Source of the DNA: Glandiceps talaboti
Lineage: Eukaryota > Hemichordata > Enteropneusta > Spengelidae
Reading direction: 5' to 3'
Assembly (NCBI RefSeq): GCF_964340395.1
Contig: NC_135564.1
Span: forward strand, 14,392,012-14,456,011
DNA: 64,000 bases
Shown here: positions 25,781 through 39,162 of the stretch, one piece after another
How the letters are laid out: each line of letters opens with the position of its first letter
How positions within the stretch are numbered: the first letter of the stretch is position 1
Notes under the pieces: model-generated
The model's database searches: none
What the model was told of the DNA's origin: nothing
Seen by the model: only the letters and a program-made list of their open reading frames with translations
Made by a program: the position numbers and the translations under genes

Positions 25781-26780
25781 GATGTGAGTGTGATGTAGAT
25801 AGGAGCATAGCTGTGTGGGGATGTGACTGTCATGTACATGTGAATTAGCTGTATGGAGATGTGATGTACATGTACATGGGTTGATAGCTGTATGGAAATG
25901 TGACTGTGATGTACATAGGAGGATAACTATACGGAGGGAGATGTGACTGTGACGTAATTTTTTTATATGAAGATAGCTGTAGAGTACATGTAATGTGACT
26001 GATGATAGCTGCAGGGAGATGTGACTGTGACATAAATATGAAGATAGCTATAGAGTACATGTAATGTGACTGATAATAGCATGATAGCTGTAGGGAGATG
26101 TGACTGACATAAATATGAAGATAGATGTATAGTACATGTATGATGTAATGTGACTGTGATAATAGCATGATAGTTGGAGGGAGATGTGACTGTGATGTAC
26201 TTATATTAGGTTGTGCAAAGAAGATGTAACGTGTGTACATGTATATGAGTGTAGGCATATGAGACTAATCACATGGGTTGATTATGCTTTAGGGGGTACT
26301 GATGTACATGGGTTGATAGCTGCAGGGAGATAGGAGTTTAATGTACACGAAAATAACTATAGGCAGATGTGAGTGGAGATGTGAGTTTGATTAATGTACA
26401 TGTACATAGGAAGATAGCTGTATGGATATACAACTTATGATGTACATAGGGAAATGTGAGTGTTGGGGGATGCGAGTGTGACATATAACATAGGATAGGA
26501 AGATAAGCTATGAGGAGATGTGACTGGTGTACATTGTACATAGAGTGATAAGCTATACGGAGATGTGACTGTTATAAACATAGGTTAATAGCTGTAGGGA
26601 AATGTGACTGATTCAAATTCAAGAGGATAAGTTTGGGACAATGCGATTGTAATTTTCATGTACATGTATCTGGATAGGTAATAGAAAGATGTGACTTATT
26701 TAAATTGAGGATGAATGTAGGACTCTATGGCTGTGGATGGACATGCGCTGTGTACATGGCTAGGTAAGAGAGATGTGACT
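25781..26780 (+). repeat. Degenerate minisatellite around ggagatgtgactgtgatgta
   Basis: Roughly 1 kb of irregular 35-70 bp units containing gatagctgtagggagatgtg and tgtgatgtacatag. Minus-strand frames here (25845-26258, 26338-26541) merely translate the repeat as SQSHLPP-like words. Confidence 0.85.
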
Positions 26781-28125
26781 GTTATTTATGCTTGTACAGG
26801 TAGGAGGATGACTGTACTTTTATCATCTGAATGCCTATACCTGGTGTTCTGGAAACCTTTTAGAGTCAGCTGGATGTTCCGTAAGAGAATTGTCAGGATA
26901 CAGTACAACTTTTCATGCTGTTTGCCAGCTAATTCTAATGTACCATAATTAGGTATTGAGGCAAGACTGAATACTTGCTCATTATAGATATTGTTTTTTT
27001 TTTATATAGCTAGACCAATTTCAGTCGCAAGTGTAACTGCAAGTAAATGCCATCCTCCTGTTTGTCAGGCTATTGAAACCAAAATCAATTTTTTTTTGTC
27101 ACGTTCCATGAATGTTTCAAGATCATTGACCAAATTTGTCACAATAACTTAACATTATGTTAAATCTGATTATAGAAATGAAAGAGTAAGAAAAGGGTGC
27201 ATATTTTTATTTCCTTTCCTACTTTCATTTCATGATTTATACAACCATATCCCTGTACATAATGAATATGCAACAATACAACAATAATAGTATCCTCTCA
27301 TTTTGTTAAAATACAACATTGTAGCCAACTTTGTAGAGAACATTGACATTTGTGAACAAAGAATTAAAGTAGGTAATTGCCCATTTGCAAAGTGAATATA
27401 GCACACAAAGCAGTTTATCTGTATGCATGGTATACTGAATATCTTTTTGGTATAGAGATTATATTCAGTGTATTGATTCTATTCATGTGCAGTAAGTGTA
27501 AAAACTTATTAGACAGTGTTATAATGCATTATTATAATGCCCCACTAGGAAGTACTGTTTTCCTTGAACTTTGGGTTCTCTTCCGAACAGTGTGATATTG
27601 GTAATGGTTCAGAAAGTGCCATTCAGTGATCATAAAGTACAGTATGCTCCACTTCTTGAGCAATAGCTATACATGTATTAAAATTATAGCTTCAGCATAA
27701 TGCTGTCAGTGATTCAATCACTCCTATGATATGAATTAAGCACTAAATACACTCATGTAGTATTATTTTGAGTAAACTATTTTTTTAAGCTGGCATGATC
27801 AAAACGTACTTCATGATCAAGTGTCATTATTATCGATGTTACAACAATACTGAGAGTGATACTGATAAGATATTATTTGACATTCAAAGTTTCTTTTACT
27901 GTGCACTTTTAAAATTTGATTATACAAATGTAGAAGTGTGACCTTGTGCAGAGTGTATGTATTATACCCTGAGGAGATTCTAATTGGCAAAATACAATGA
28001 TTGCAGTTGTACTTTTTTCTTCAATTTGATGATTTTTCACATGCACATCATCATGTACATCAAAGTCTATATCTACTGGTATATATAGTAGCTACTTGTC
28101 AATTAGTGTCTTGTTAATGGTGGTA
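26781..28125. other. Non-coding stretch
   Basis: Frames at 26727-26948 and 27377-27595 resemble no family. No repeat structure seen. Confidence 0.35.
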
Positions 28126-28470
28126 TAAGTAGGTAAAATTTACCTGAGTCTTTCCCCACCTCAATTACAGTGCAATGGCCACTGTATTAGAATGTCTGAA
28201 CAAGGCCAGTGTTACTTGATTTCCTGCATTCTATAACTACATGCATGTAGGGTCCCCTCACCTTAGCAAAATCACTGACTGAAGATACAAAAAAATCAAG
28301 TAGGTAGAATCTACCTAGCTGAGTTTTTCTTATCTCTCCACCTCAATTATGATGGTGCAATACACTCACTGCATTAGAATTTCCGAAGTACATGTAGGCC
28401 AGAATTACCTGATTTCCGTCATTCTCTTTTAATGGTTTCCTCATCTTACCAAATCACTGAACCATGGAAA
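28126..28470 (+). repeat. Tandem duplication, about 180 bp units
   Basis: Two copies (about 28126-28300 and 28305-28470) share gtaggtaraatytacctg, ccacctcaatta, gcattagaat and tacctgatttcc. The ggtaraatytacc words also occur in the minisatellite at 36.9 kb. Confidence 0.7.
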
Positions 28471-29157
28471 TATGAAATCATCTGGAAATCATCCAGTCAG
28501 ACTTAATTCAGCTTGTATTGATTATTGCGTTCAACTTATTATGATGGTGGGTGTTGAAAATACAATCATATCTCAGTAACGTTCAACTTTTGAATCTTGT
28601 ATGAAAGGAGCCCTAATGCACTCACATGTTCAAGTGTTCTGCCTTTTTTGTGATTTCCTACAAGGATTTGTTGGGAAACCTTGCAGGAATGACACCACAC
28701 ATCATTTGCATGTAGTTACCACAATCTCTTTATTGTTTTATGGTAAACATAATTATCTAAACATGCTCCTGCAGTGCCAAAAGACTAAAGCCTGCTACTG
28801 TTATCATAAATAAGAATTGCAATGTAGTATGGAATCTATGAACTCACAACCACTTTTCCAGTGACTAACGCTCTCCCGGGAAATTTACATCACTTGACTT
28901 TTAATAAAGTAGATTGATTATTTAAGGTTATGATTAATGTAATTTGTGCAGTTAAGAAAATAACTGTATTCCATTGGGAACTCAGAAGAGCCATGTCTTT
29001 CATAGAGGACTAAATTATAAAACAAGGTTGTATTTACTTGATGAACATCCATGCCATAGAGATAAAATGTCAAGTAAATGATAAATATGAATTCATCTGC
29101 TTTGCAATTTTGGGTAAATTTGGGTAATTATTATGACCTTGTGGACGAACTTTATAT

Positions 29158-29233
29158 CTAGCTTCTAGTCTTAGCTGAACTGTAGATGGACACATTAATG
29201 CATTCATCTACAGCAGCTAAGACTAGAAACTAG
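29158..29233. repeat. Small perfect-looking hairpin
   Basis: Arms ctagcttctagtcttagctg... and ...cagctaagactagaaactag pair over about 29 bp with a 16 bp loop. No surrounding element identified. Confidence 0.75.
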
Positions 29234-29337
29234 TTTCAATATTGGCAAATAAAATGCCTGCTAGTAAAATGGGCTTGTCACTTTAACTTTGATAACCGTT
29301 AAGTCAGCCTATTTGTTAGTGATATCTAGATTAAGAA

Positions 29338-29432
29338 TTTTTCATAACATAATGATCCTGTCAGTGATAAGCAAATTACCGATAGGTATAAAATATGTAT
29401 TTTACAGTTGCGCTACAACACCATTGGTGCTA
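29338..29432 (+). mobile_element. Deletion derivative of the 1.4 kb element
   Basis: Joins cagtgataagcaaattac (145 bp-unit sequence) directly to the 3' terminus cagttgcgctacaacaccat; the second array is absent. Confidence 0.55.
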
Positions 29433-32400
29433 TATTTTTTTTTAACCTTCAAACAGTACTGAACATTTAAAAAGTTATATTTACCTGAAGTATGCTTTCA
29501 CCTCGGTCATATACAAGGAACAGTAACAAGAAATAGTTACTGTTAATTGGCTGTATCATAGAGGACACATGCTGAGTGCATATGGAAAGCTACTTGACAT
29601 CGTTACTTGCTTAAATGGAAAACTGCTGACATCAAAGGGATTCATTGCAAAAGAAGTAGACATAAACTGTCAAATCATTTTTTAATTGTAAGTAGCTAAC
29701 GATTTTCATCTCAAAATGGTAAGTAGCTTAAGGATATCAGGCAAGGACGCTTCTTTGAGACTGAGTAACAAGCCCTGGGCATATCAACTTTAGCTGCATT
29801 AAATGTAATCGGAGAACAATTAGTCATTTTCAACTGCTTGAAAGATTTGTCAGGATAATTTTGAATTTAGGATCTGACAAGAATCGTGCAGCATATTACA
29901 TATTTTGTATATACCTTTTATCAATCGTGAACCTTTTATATTTCATTTTGTTTTTTCAAAATTTGTACTGTACCACACTTTCAGGTAGTGTGTGTAGCGT
30001 GATAATTGCATGGAATTGAATATAAAATGCAATCCTTGCACTGGATAAGCATGTTTGACATTTACATATATTACTAACGTAACTTCTTCCCACTCAATAT
30101 TATATATTGTGATTTATAAAGGATAAATGAAAGTATTAATTTTCTTTTCAATTTATTATTCTGTATCTGTTTGAATACTGGAGACTGATTCACAATTGAG
30201 CAAAAATCCTCCAGGGGGGATGTGCGCACTTTGTTAGTTTTAATCACGCGGATCACAGAGTGATGACAATGCGGAATTAAATTGTTCTGGTGATTTACAC
30301 ATTACAGTGGACTCTGGTGGTGCATTCCAATCTATTATGGTCCTTGGTATGAATGAATTTTTGTAGATTTCGGTATTGTTTTCACCTTTCACCTTTTCAA
30401 TGATTTGGTTAATCGGTCAATCTCAGATTTGGATGTAAATAAGTCACATGAGCAGAATACAGTTACGGAGAATATATTCAACAAAAATTAGGAATAAAAA
30501 ATGGAGTCATTTTGAATGCCACAAATAACATAGCCTTTATAAAAGAGAGCCCATATAACATTTTGTCATAGCATTATTTATGAGATCGTATTTTTAATTT
30601 AAACATTTAGCTTTAGAAATTAGATAAATACAAATTGCAGATCCATTACATAAATGATATGTTTCACTCTGTAAACCATCATGTTAGAATCACAGTCTTG
30701 GATTAATTCTATCTTATCAGTAGAGCTGTAAGGATCAGATGTTGAAGACCAACTTTTTCTGTCGCTCAACTGCCATGTGCTAGATGGCTGTTTTCACATC
30801 CAATTTAAATTATGATCCAGTCTCAGTGTAATCTAATCTAATCTAATCTAATCTGATTCACATTTCTTATATATAGTGCATTTAAAATCCTAAAACTCTT
30901 TTCAGAAATATTGGATTATATAGGATCCTTTAAACAATAAAAAATTGATAAATACCAACAGAATTACTCAGGGGTGAAAGGGAAGGAATCAAACCTTGAG
31001 ATACAGGAGGTTCAAATGAACATATATGTATCCAGCTAAAAATCAAACTGTGAGAACTGATTTTATCTTGGTAGAATAGTTTTGAAAACCACAAGTTGAG
31101 TTTCAGTTTAAAAGATTCATAGGAGATGTACAATTACATTATATCAAATGGAACATTTTCACATACCATGGACAGGATATCGATGGCCTGTTTTTGAAAG
31201 CTTTTGAAAACTGTGAAAATAATCATTCGGCATGTCAAAAGGAATATTTTGTCATATTGAGGAGAGGATCAGTGTGCCTTGTAATAAATGACAAAGTATT
31301 TTAGGGGAACATATAGGGGAACACTAAATTTTATTGGATCACAATGAATTTGTATGTACCAGTGGCACATCAAGTAGCGGTAGGCACACTGGGCAGGATG
31401 GCAATAAGCATTTCAATTCATACAAGTAGATGGGATCGACATTTTATGTATTCTTTGTTAAAGAATAATCATTTGAAATGGCAGGATTGAATTTACTTAT
31501 CGGGATTGTACTCATTCATTACTTTTGCACTCCTATGGACTGGCATTCTATATCCATGGTTTACCCACATTTTCCTCACTAACTTCTACATATCAGGGCA
31601 GGAGATGTATAAATAGCAAAATTATACCTATAATCTCAGCGATCTGATATGTAATACACTCAGTATAAAGTAACAAACCAGTCAGACTTTCTAAATATAA
31701 TTTGGAATTTGAGAAGTGAATTGGCTTGAACACATCTGACAGTTGTGTATTCGATGTTACTGAGTCGTGTGCATATAGCACAATTTGATGAAATTGAAGT
31801 TTTCGTTATTTTAAACTTACATGTCAATTTCTTGTTGATCATTATCCAGAAACGGAGACTAGTTTAGTATGTTAGAGAACTGTTCATTTGACATTTAAAA
31901 TCGTCAAACAAATTCAACGTTTCTATTAAATTATTTTTGAAAAAAATTGATTTTGTCAACTTACATACCCATTGAAGGTAACATCGTTAGGCTTGTACCC
32001 AGTCTATAATGATTCAGTCAATAATAGCTATTTACTATGAGTATGATCCAGATTATTAAGATATGGCCAAAATCCATCACTATTTTTCATTTACTTTCTA
32101 AAGTTATTGTGATGCTTTTTCTCAAAGACTTTTGAATCGTTTTTTGAGCAATGTGATGTACATGTAGGTACATGTATGTGATTAGATTTCATTCATGTTT
32201 AACTTCATTTTCTCCATATATTGTTTGTCGCTTGTTTTTGTGTTTGTTGTTCCTAGGAAGAAGTGATCAGACAGATAATAATATCCATTTAGCAAACGAC
32301 AAGATACATTTAGGAAATAAAGCGTAAATAAAAGAAAGCTTGATGTATTCTCTATGTCAGATTCGGTTTGTGAATAGCAAAGGAAATTGATGTATTTCTT

Positions 32401-32985
32401 AAGAATGTAATACTTGACTAGCATCCTATATGAAATAAACCTTTAATGGTTTCATAAACCATGGCATGTCGTATTTGTGACTAATTGTACATGTATGTAA
32501 ATAATGATGTGTCACTCAAAGTCACATGTCATGTCTTTTTGTCAAATGAAGGAAGTTTTAGAGGTAATGAGCCAAGATATAATTGTTTTCTGCAGGGTTT
32601 TTTTTTTATCAGGACTTCGTCACGTGGAGTGTTATATGCATGCATGTTTGCATGTGAATACTAGCAATCGGTATCGAACATTGATAACAGTACAGAGGAA
32701 GTAAATCATAAGTGACTAGAATGTCAACATAGATGTCATTAAACTTGATCTCATTGAAAGCTACACATAATTACAGTTCTGATTTCTACAACTTTAACTT
32801 AATGTACATTTTACTCTGTTGGCAGACCAAGATTGTTACAAATTGACTTCGAAGTAAGACAGGCCTCATGCTAGTCTTATAATGAAAGTAATTGGGACAG
32901 TGTTAATTTGTATAAATGCTACAAACAAGTGAAACACATTGTTATTGCTATTTCATACTTTATGATGATGTCTGCATTTAAACTT
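29433..32985. other. 3.5 kb without a recognisable gene
   Basis: Several short exon-like minus-strand segments with one good splice signal were seen (for example near 29480-29540 and 31812-31857), but none is convincing. A taatc microsatellite lies at 30832-30855. Confidence 0.3.
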
Positions 32986-32989
32986 TAAA

Positions 32990-33270
32990 GTGTCACAAGC
33001 TGAATTTATAAGCTTTTTACTCAAGTGAAAATACTTTGGTTAAGCTATTCTAGTATGATGTTAATGTCAATGCATGCCTCAAATTACATTACATTTTTGT
33101 TCTGGTATTGTTAGAACTGTTGATTGCATAGTAGAGTTCCTATACATATTTTGATACATATTAATAAATTATATCATTAGATTGTTTATAAGGTATATCC
33201 TGATACAAAGTTTGAGTTCAGTTAATCGCAAGTGATGACTAAGTATACATCAGTAAGTAGAATACTGTGA
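32990..33270 (+). repeat. Ancient dispersed repeat, copy 2
   Basis: Colinear with 9055-9330 in the same orientation, with heavy divergence. Confidence 0.45.
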
Positions 33271-34363
33271 GTACCTATTAATATGCAGAAAAAATACATC
33301 CCAAAACATAGAAGCTCAATTTGTGTGTTTTTAAGTTATTTTTGTAGTAAATGTTGTACAGAATTTTTGTATTTTATCAATACCATTACTGAGATCGTTA
33401 TTAAACTCTTCAATGTAGTGCATTTGATGTCCCCGACAGGTTTATTATAAGGACACTACAGTATACATTGTGCTTCTGTTCTCTTCAAGTGACAATACTT
33501 GAAGGTCATTACAATTACTCGTACATATGCTGTAACAGTTCTAATGCTGATTCACAGAGTGGACAGGGTCAACTTAATAGTCATGAATTTGGTGCTTTCT
33601 ACACAACGTTCCAAAAAGAAATTATTTCTTTCAAGTCACAATCTCACCATGAGACCAATTAACAGAGATTTGTGACATACTTAAGGACATTTTAGTATGA
33701 TTACAATTCTGTTTTCAATTGCTTGAAATTACACCAAAACTGTATTCTACTTACCGTGTGATTCATTGCAATTCTGAGTATAATAGAATGCATTATAACT
33801 AACTCGTAATTTTCTCGAGTTCATAAACCGAGGAAAAAAGGATACGGATGGGGGTGCAGCACTGCATTTTTATCACTGATCTTGGCAGTCTATTTTCAGG
33901 GTATTTAGATCACAGGTTATTACCAGTCAACGTGGATATATTCCATGTCTTAAAATTGGCACAAGCTGCCCTAATGATTTTTTTTACGCGGTTGACAATA
34001 ACTGCCTTAAACCATCATTTTAAAACTGTGTTGATAAGTGCCTTCAATTGTATCAGAATCATTTTCTGTAATAAGGTTCAATAATATCTAAATTATTTTA
34101 CAGTACAAAAATGATGTTATTGATGATTGAATCAATTTCATACACTCCCAGTAGGCAACTCATAGTTCACCTTGTCATTAACCTTTTCATCCTGCAACTC
34201 TATTTTTAAGTAATAAGTCATAATCTGATAATATTTCCGGCCCATAATTAAACATATTTAAATTGGTATATTGGAAATGTGACCCATTCGACCCACGTAT
34301 ATCAAATTCTATTCAAATTTAGGCAATTGTTTTTAACACATTATGTGTATGCTTGGCATGACT

Positions 34364-34829
34364 TGCAGCTAAAACATTGAGGGATCACCGAACGACTCTG
34401 CGTATCATACACATTTTAGGTTCCCTAAGAACAATTTAGATCGATAAGAAACAGGCTTCCCACAGACCACTCAATACAAATATAGACAACATCATCCGAC
34501 CCCTACTGATACACAGACACACACACAACATCGTCCTTGGAAAAAACAAGCTATTGAAAGTCATCACATTGCAGGCTCAGATTTTGACATTGATCCAAAG
34601 TTACAAGTAATATTTGTGTGTGTGCACATACAGTGCCTGCTTGTCGGCAGGAGTGTGATGTTGTTTTAATAGTTGTAATGAGTGGTCTGTGGGAAAGCTG
34701 TTTCTTATCTAACTAAATTGTTCTTGGGGAACATAAAATGTGTATGATACGCACAGTTGCACAGTCGTACTGATACACAGACACACACACACAATCGTTT
34801 GGCGATCCCTCGATATTTTAGCTGTAATA
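34364..34829. mobile_element. 466 bp foldback element family E
   Basis: Arms of about 130 bp: gcagctaaaacattgaggga...gcgtatcatacacattttag...gaacaattta...cccacagaccactca at left and the reverse complement at right, separated by about 190 bp. The right arm carries an extra acagacacacacac segment. MITE-like, single copy here. Confidence 0.8.
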
Positions 34830-35511
34830 GCAGCCTGACATAGGAGTCAGAGTAGACTAGAGGACGAACGAAAATTCAAAATGTCAGTTAGGATAGCAGA
34901 ATAGTGTAGTAAGGATATAGTCCTGAAGTCTACAGGTGTAGGCTATCACAGCATAGCATGTCAACCTATGACGTCAATTTACCAGTACATTCTTCTGAGT
35001 ATTAGACCAAACAGAAAATTAAGCCTGTATTTTCTGTTTGAATGCATACACCTGATGCATACATGTAGAGTATGTACATGGAAAACATTCAATGAAGATG
35101 TCAGCGTATTCATAAAAATTCAATTAGGAAGTGTTTGAGATCCAGTTTTTATCGGACTTTAGATCTGGTCGATGGCATTTGTCTACAACTAGCTCTCTTC
35201 ACTAACTGAGACATGTTCATAGATTTGTAGGATCACTGGTAATGAAGGACATTGGAAGGCTAAAGAGAAAGGAAATTATTCTTGGAAAAACCTACTGGGC
35301 ATCATGAATACACCATGTTCTCGTCCTTTCTCATCGTTATTATCACTTAGCAGGGAACGTGTATGTGTGTGTTGTGACATTTCTAAAACAGTACATGTAT
35401 TATTCCATCTGTTTTTAATCCAAATTCTGTCCTACTTTGTAATGAACTCGGAAATGAACTCGAGATTCAAATTTTATGTAGAGATGGTACAAGTGTAAGT
35501 GATTATTTTAA

Positions 35512-35586
35512 TGTCTGTCTGTCTGTCTGTCTGTCTATGTACGTCTATGTCTATGTATGTATGTCTGTGTGTGTGTGTGTGTGTGT
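35512..35586. repeat. CTGT/TATG/GT compound microsatellite
   Basis: tctg repeats, then tatgtctatg words, then (gt)9. Confidence 0.9.
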
Positions 35587-36550
35587 ACTCCTGTCACACC
35601 TGACATTGTGTTTGTATATTTATCTGCCATAAATTACTACTATGTCAGTCACAGTGCTTAGATAGGGACTGTTCTGAGTTACTTTCAAATTGATCGTATG
35701 TTTAGTTTAAGGAAAGTGTTAAAAGTACTATAATCACACCATAAGACATAATTATGTATTGGTTCAAAAGATGTGATTTTTTTAATCAAAATACCTAAAT
35801 ACTGATGAGTGTAGATTTTCTGAAACTCCTTCTGAACATGGTTACATGCTTGGATGTTGGTGAACATTTTTTTCAATGTAAATGAATATTTCAATTCAGT
35901 GTTGTTACATTAGGATTTGAAACATGATGTTCTGTCAAAGAGACAGTGTACAAACAGCGTGGTACATTGCTGTGGGATTTTATAGCAGCTGTGTATACAC
36001 GTACATGTCTATTAAGTGTTCAGCATCCACTCTACGATTCTTTCATAAGTGAGCTCATCACTTTTAGGAGCTCTCTCATCCTCCTCAGGCTTGCGCATTA
36101 TAACGTACAGCAGCAAAATTTAGCAGGATTGATGTCTATAAGTTACAATTAACAGACATGTATGCATATATATGTAGATGAAAAATGTCATTTTAATAAA
36201 AAAAACACCCTTGGAAGTTACAAGAAGGATCTGGGTGTATCTAAATGAATACATCTGGAGGGGTTCTTTCTTGGAAGGGGGTGGGATGGATGGGGGAGGT
36301 TCTAGATAGATAAGTATCTACATGTAATATAGGGAGTACAAATGTATGTACACTGTGTAACGAAATATGAATGTTAATCCCATCAACTATGACAGAGCTC
36401 ATGGAAAGCAGACATTTTTATGTCAGCCAAAAAACCACAGCATTTTAACATACAAAAGCAACTATAACAAAAAACATAGGAAACTACTTAAAGTCTTTTG
36501 GCCAAATTCATGAGTAATTTGAATAAGCCAGAAAGTTAGCATTGATACAG

Positions 36551-37495
36551 GCCTAACAAAAAACACTGGTAAGGAACCCTCAGTAAAATGACTGGGTAAT
36601 GCAGGTCAATAGGGATCTTGCAATCCAGACTGAGCATGCTTAGATGCAAAGGACTATGGGATTATCTGTGGTTATCGTGTAATACCTAATCTGGAGCTAC
36701 TGATAAAATTAACCCCCCACAATGATCAGGGTAACTAACTATGAATTGATCAGTTGTGGTTACAAACAATGTATCAACATTGTTTACAATACTAATTGAT
36801 TAGTACTTATTATCATATTTCCCATGATGCAACATTCAACATGGCGGGTTTCCAAGTTCCCTATTAGACGCACTTACCATCTGCAACAAAATCATCGGTA
36901 TGGAACCCTGGTAAAATGACTCAGGAACTCGGGTTGATTTTACCTACTTAGAACCCTTAACAAGAACACTGATAGGGAACCCTGGTAACAGGACTTGGGA
37001 ACTCAGGTAGATTTTTACCTACGTATTGCCCTTAACAAAACACTGGTAAGGAACCGTTAGTAAAACTACTAGGGAACTCAGTTAGATTCTACTTAACAAA
37101 AACACTCAGTCTGATATGGAACTCGTAAATTAAGTGAATGCTGAACTCAGGTAGATTTTACCTTCTTACCACCCTTAACAAGCCTCTGGTAGGGGGAACC
37201 CTGGTAAAGAGACTAGGGAACTCAGATAAAGATTTTACCTAATTACTACTCTTAACAAAAACAGTGGTAGGAAACCCTGGTAAGAGGAAACTCACATAGA
37301 TCTGACATACTGACCACTCTTAACAAAAAACACTGGTACTGGTAGTGAACCCTTAGTAAAATAAATGAGAACTCGGGGTAGATTTTACCAAACTTACTAC
37401 CCTTAGCAAAAACACTGGTAGGAAACCTTGGTAAAATGACCACGAAACTCACGTTGAGTTTATCTATTTTTAGTACTACCCTTAGCAAATGCACT
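36551..37495 (+). repeat. Minisatellite, about 75 bp units
   Basis: A first unit near 36551, then eight contiguous units from about 36888, starting near 36888, 36961, 37036, 37096, 37179, 37256, 37324 and 37407. Each contains aacaaaaacactggtaagg, gaaccctggtaaaatgac and ggtagattttacctac. Frames within it are repeat products. Confidence 0.85.
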
Positions 37496-38243
37496 GTTTA
37501 CCATATACCTTAAACACCATACACCGTAATAAGCCGGGTGTGGTCACAAAATCGATAAGTAAGATGACAAACATAGTCTCTAAAGCTACAATACATGACT
37601 TTGTATTTACAGAAAGCAAGAAATCCAGCCTTCCTCAGATTAACAATATAACTATAATGATGGTTGTAGTGAAAGGATATCAATTCTTTATATACAATTG
37701 TGAAATATAGGCACTGGAGGACACTTCACAGCGTGAATACTAATAGCACAGTAATAGCTAGATGAATAAAAAAGGACAGCCACTGAAGGTAGAATTTGAA
37801 GGGATGTATTGAAATACATCTCGACGCCTGACTAAGGCAGCTGTCGTACAGATGTGACAATATTATTAAGATACATGAATAAAAGGAAAAGTACTAATTA
37901 AAATGACAAAAAGCATACATGCAGAGAGAACTTTGAAGTTTGAATTTTTAAAGTTTACTCTCCGACTTGTTATTTTACAAGGAATGGATATCACAGTTAT
38001 GAGAATTAAACGAGATATACAATGATAATTGTGAGTATTTTATAGTTTTGTTAACCTGGTCTTTTGACACTGATATGTACAGTGAATATGATTACCTATA
38101 ATTGTAAGGGACTATGTAAAACCTTCACCATACAAATGTTATGTACTCACACATAAATATGAATATTGGCAAAAAGCTCAGAATTTCAAAAATGATTTTG
38201 AACACTCTAAAAGTGTAATTTGCAACCAACAAACATCACTTAC
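37496..38243. other. Probable intron of the candidate minus-strand gene
   Basis: No repeat or recognised coding sequence. A minus-strand frame near 37730-37840 ends in a hydrophobic run but has no other support. Confidence 0.25.
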
Positions 38244-38342
38244 CTTGTGGTGAAGCAAGTTGGTTATATCACGAAGTCCAAATAAATACATACTCTGTGA
38301 CTGACTGACAAGAAAGTCTATCATTTCCACTCTCCATGTAGG
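38244..38342 (-). CDS. Candidate internal exon of the same minus-strand gene
   Basis: 99 bases (33 codons, phase 0 at both ends) between acceptor cacttgacag and a near-consensus donor aag|gtaagtgat. It reads PTWRVEMIDFLVSQSQSMY then LFGLRDITNLLHHK, an amphipathic helix-like stretch. A stop lies immediately upstream in the same frame, as expected if the boundary is real. The parent protein is unidentified. A further 30 bp exon-like segment with splice signals at 36878-36907 overlaps a minisatellite and is less trustworthy. Confidence 0.38.
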
Positions 38343-38964
38343 CTGTCAAGTGTGAGTGACACATCATCAACACTGCCCTCTAGAGTGCAACAGTAGCCTT
38401 TGCGCAACACTGAAGAGGTGTATTCAAACAACAGTAGAATGAAGTTATACATAGATTAACATGATATTGTCACTATGCGAGTATCATAAATGTCTCCGAT
38501 ATCGAAAATGTATATACAGATATATAAAATACTACTAGCTGTAATTCCATATTTTGCTCGACAAGTTCTTTTGAATTCAAGTAGAGATTGCCAATTGTAT
38601 AGAAATAAGATCCAAACAATTAACATCGCTTTCAATTTAGATAAATGGAATATCTACCGTATCTATGTTGTATTATAAAGACAAGTTTGTCTCTTTTGTT
38701 ACCAATACAATCATCAGCCTGCAATGGTGTTACATATCAGGCACCTAATTACTGTTGTAACCTTCGATGTAATCCGACAATCACCTTTAGCTTTTATCTT
38801 GCATCCAATCCAGTAGTTAAGTAAACAAACTACAATGTCAGTCATCTATTCACCTGTAAAGACAAGGTCCACATATCATTTAAATACTTGAATTGCTTCA
38901 TTGTGTGTGTCTTGTGTTTGTAATTGACACTGGTCGCCTGGAGACTTGCGTGTTTGGCCTTTAC

Positions 38965-39032
38965 CTTGCTGTGTATATATATACCAAAGGGCATAAACAC
39001 ATCAATGCAGTCAATTGGCAAGGGAAAACCTT
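38965..39032 (-). CDS. Candidate internal exon of an unrecognised minus-strand gene
   Basis: On the minus strand a strong acceptor (T-run then ctcatggcag) is followed by 68 bases and a donor gtaaag. Two bases complete an upstream codon, then 22 codons read GFPLPIDCIDVFMPFGIYI and HSK. The exit phase (0) matches the next candidate exon at 38244-38342. I do not recognise the protein. Short open frames occur by chance in such DNA, so the claim rests on splice signals and phase agreement. Confidence 0.35.
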
Positions 39033-39162
39033 CTGCCATGAGTTAAATAAAAAAAATGTCTATCATTCTCAATGTTTAATTAAGACACATACATTTGATT
39101 AATTGATTGCTTGATTTATTGATAGGCGAATTACTATATAATGGTATACAGTCAATGGAGTT

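Noticed and set aside
25845-26258. 137-codon minus-strand open frame
   Set aside because: It translates a minisatellite into repeated SQSHLPP-like words, with no other support.
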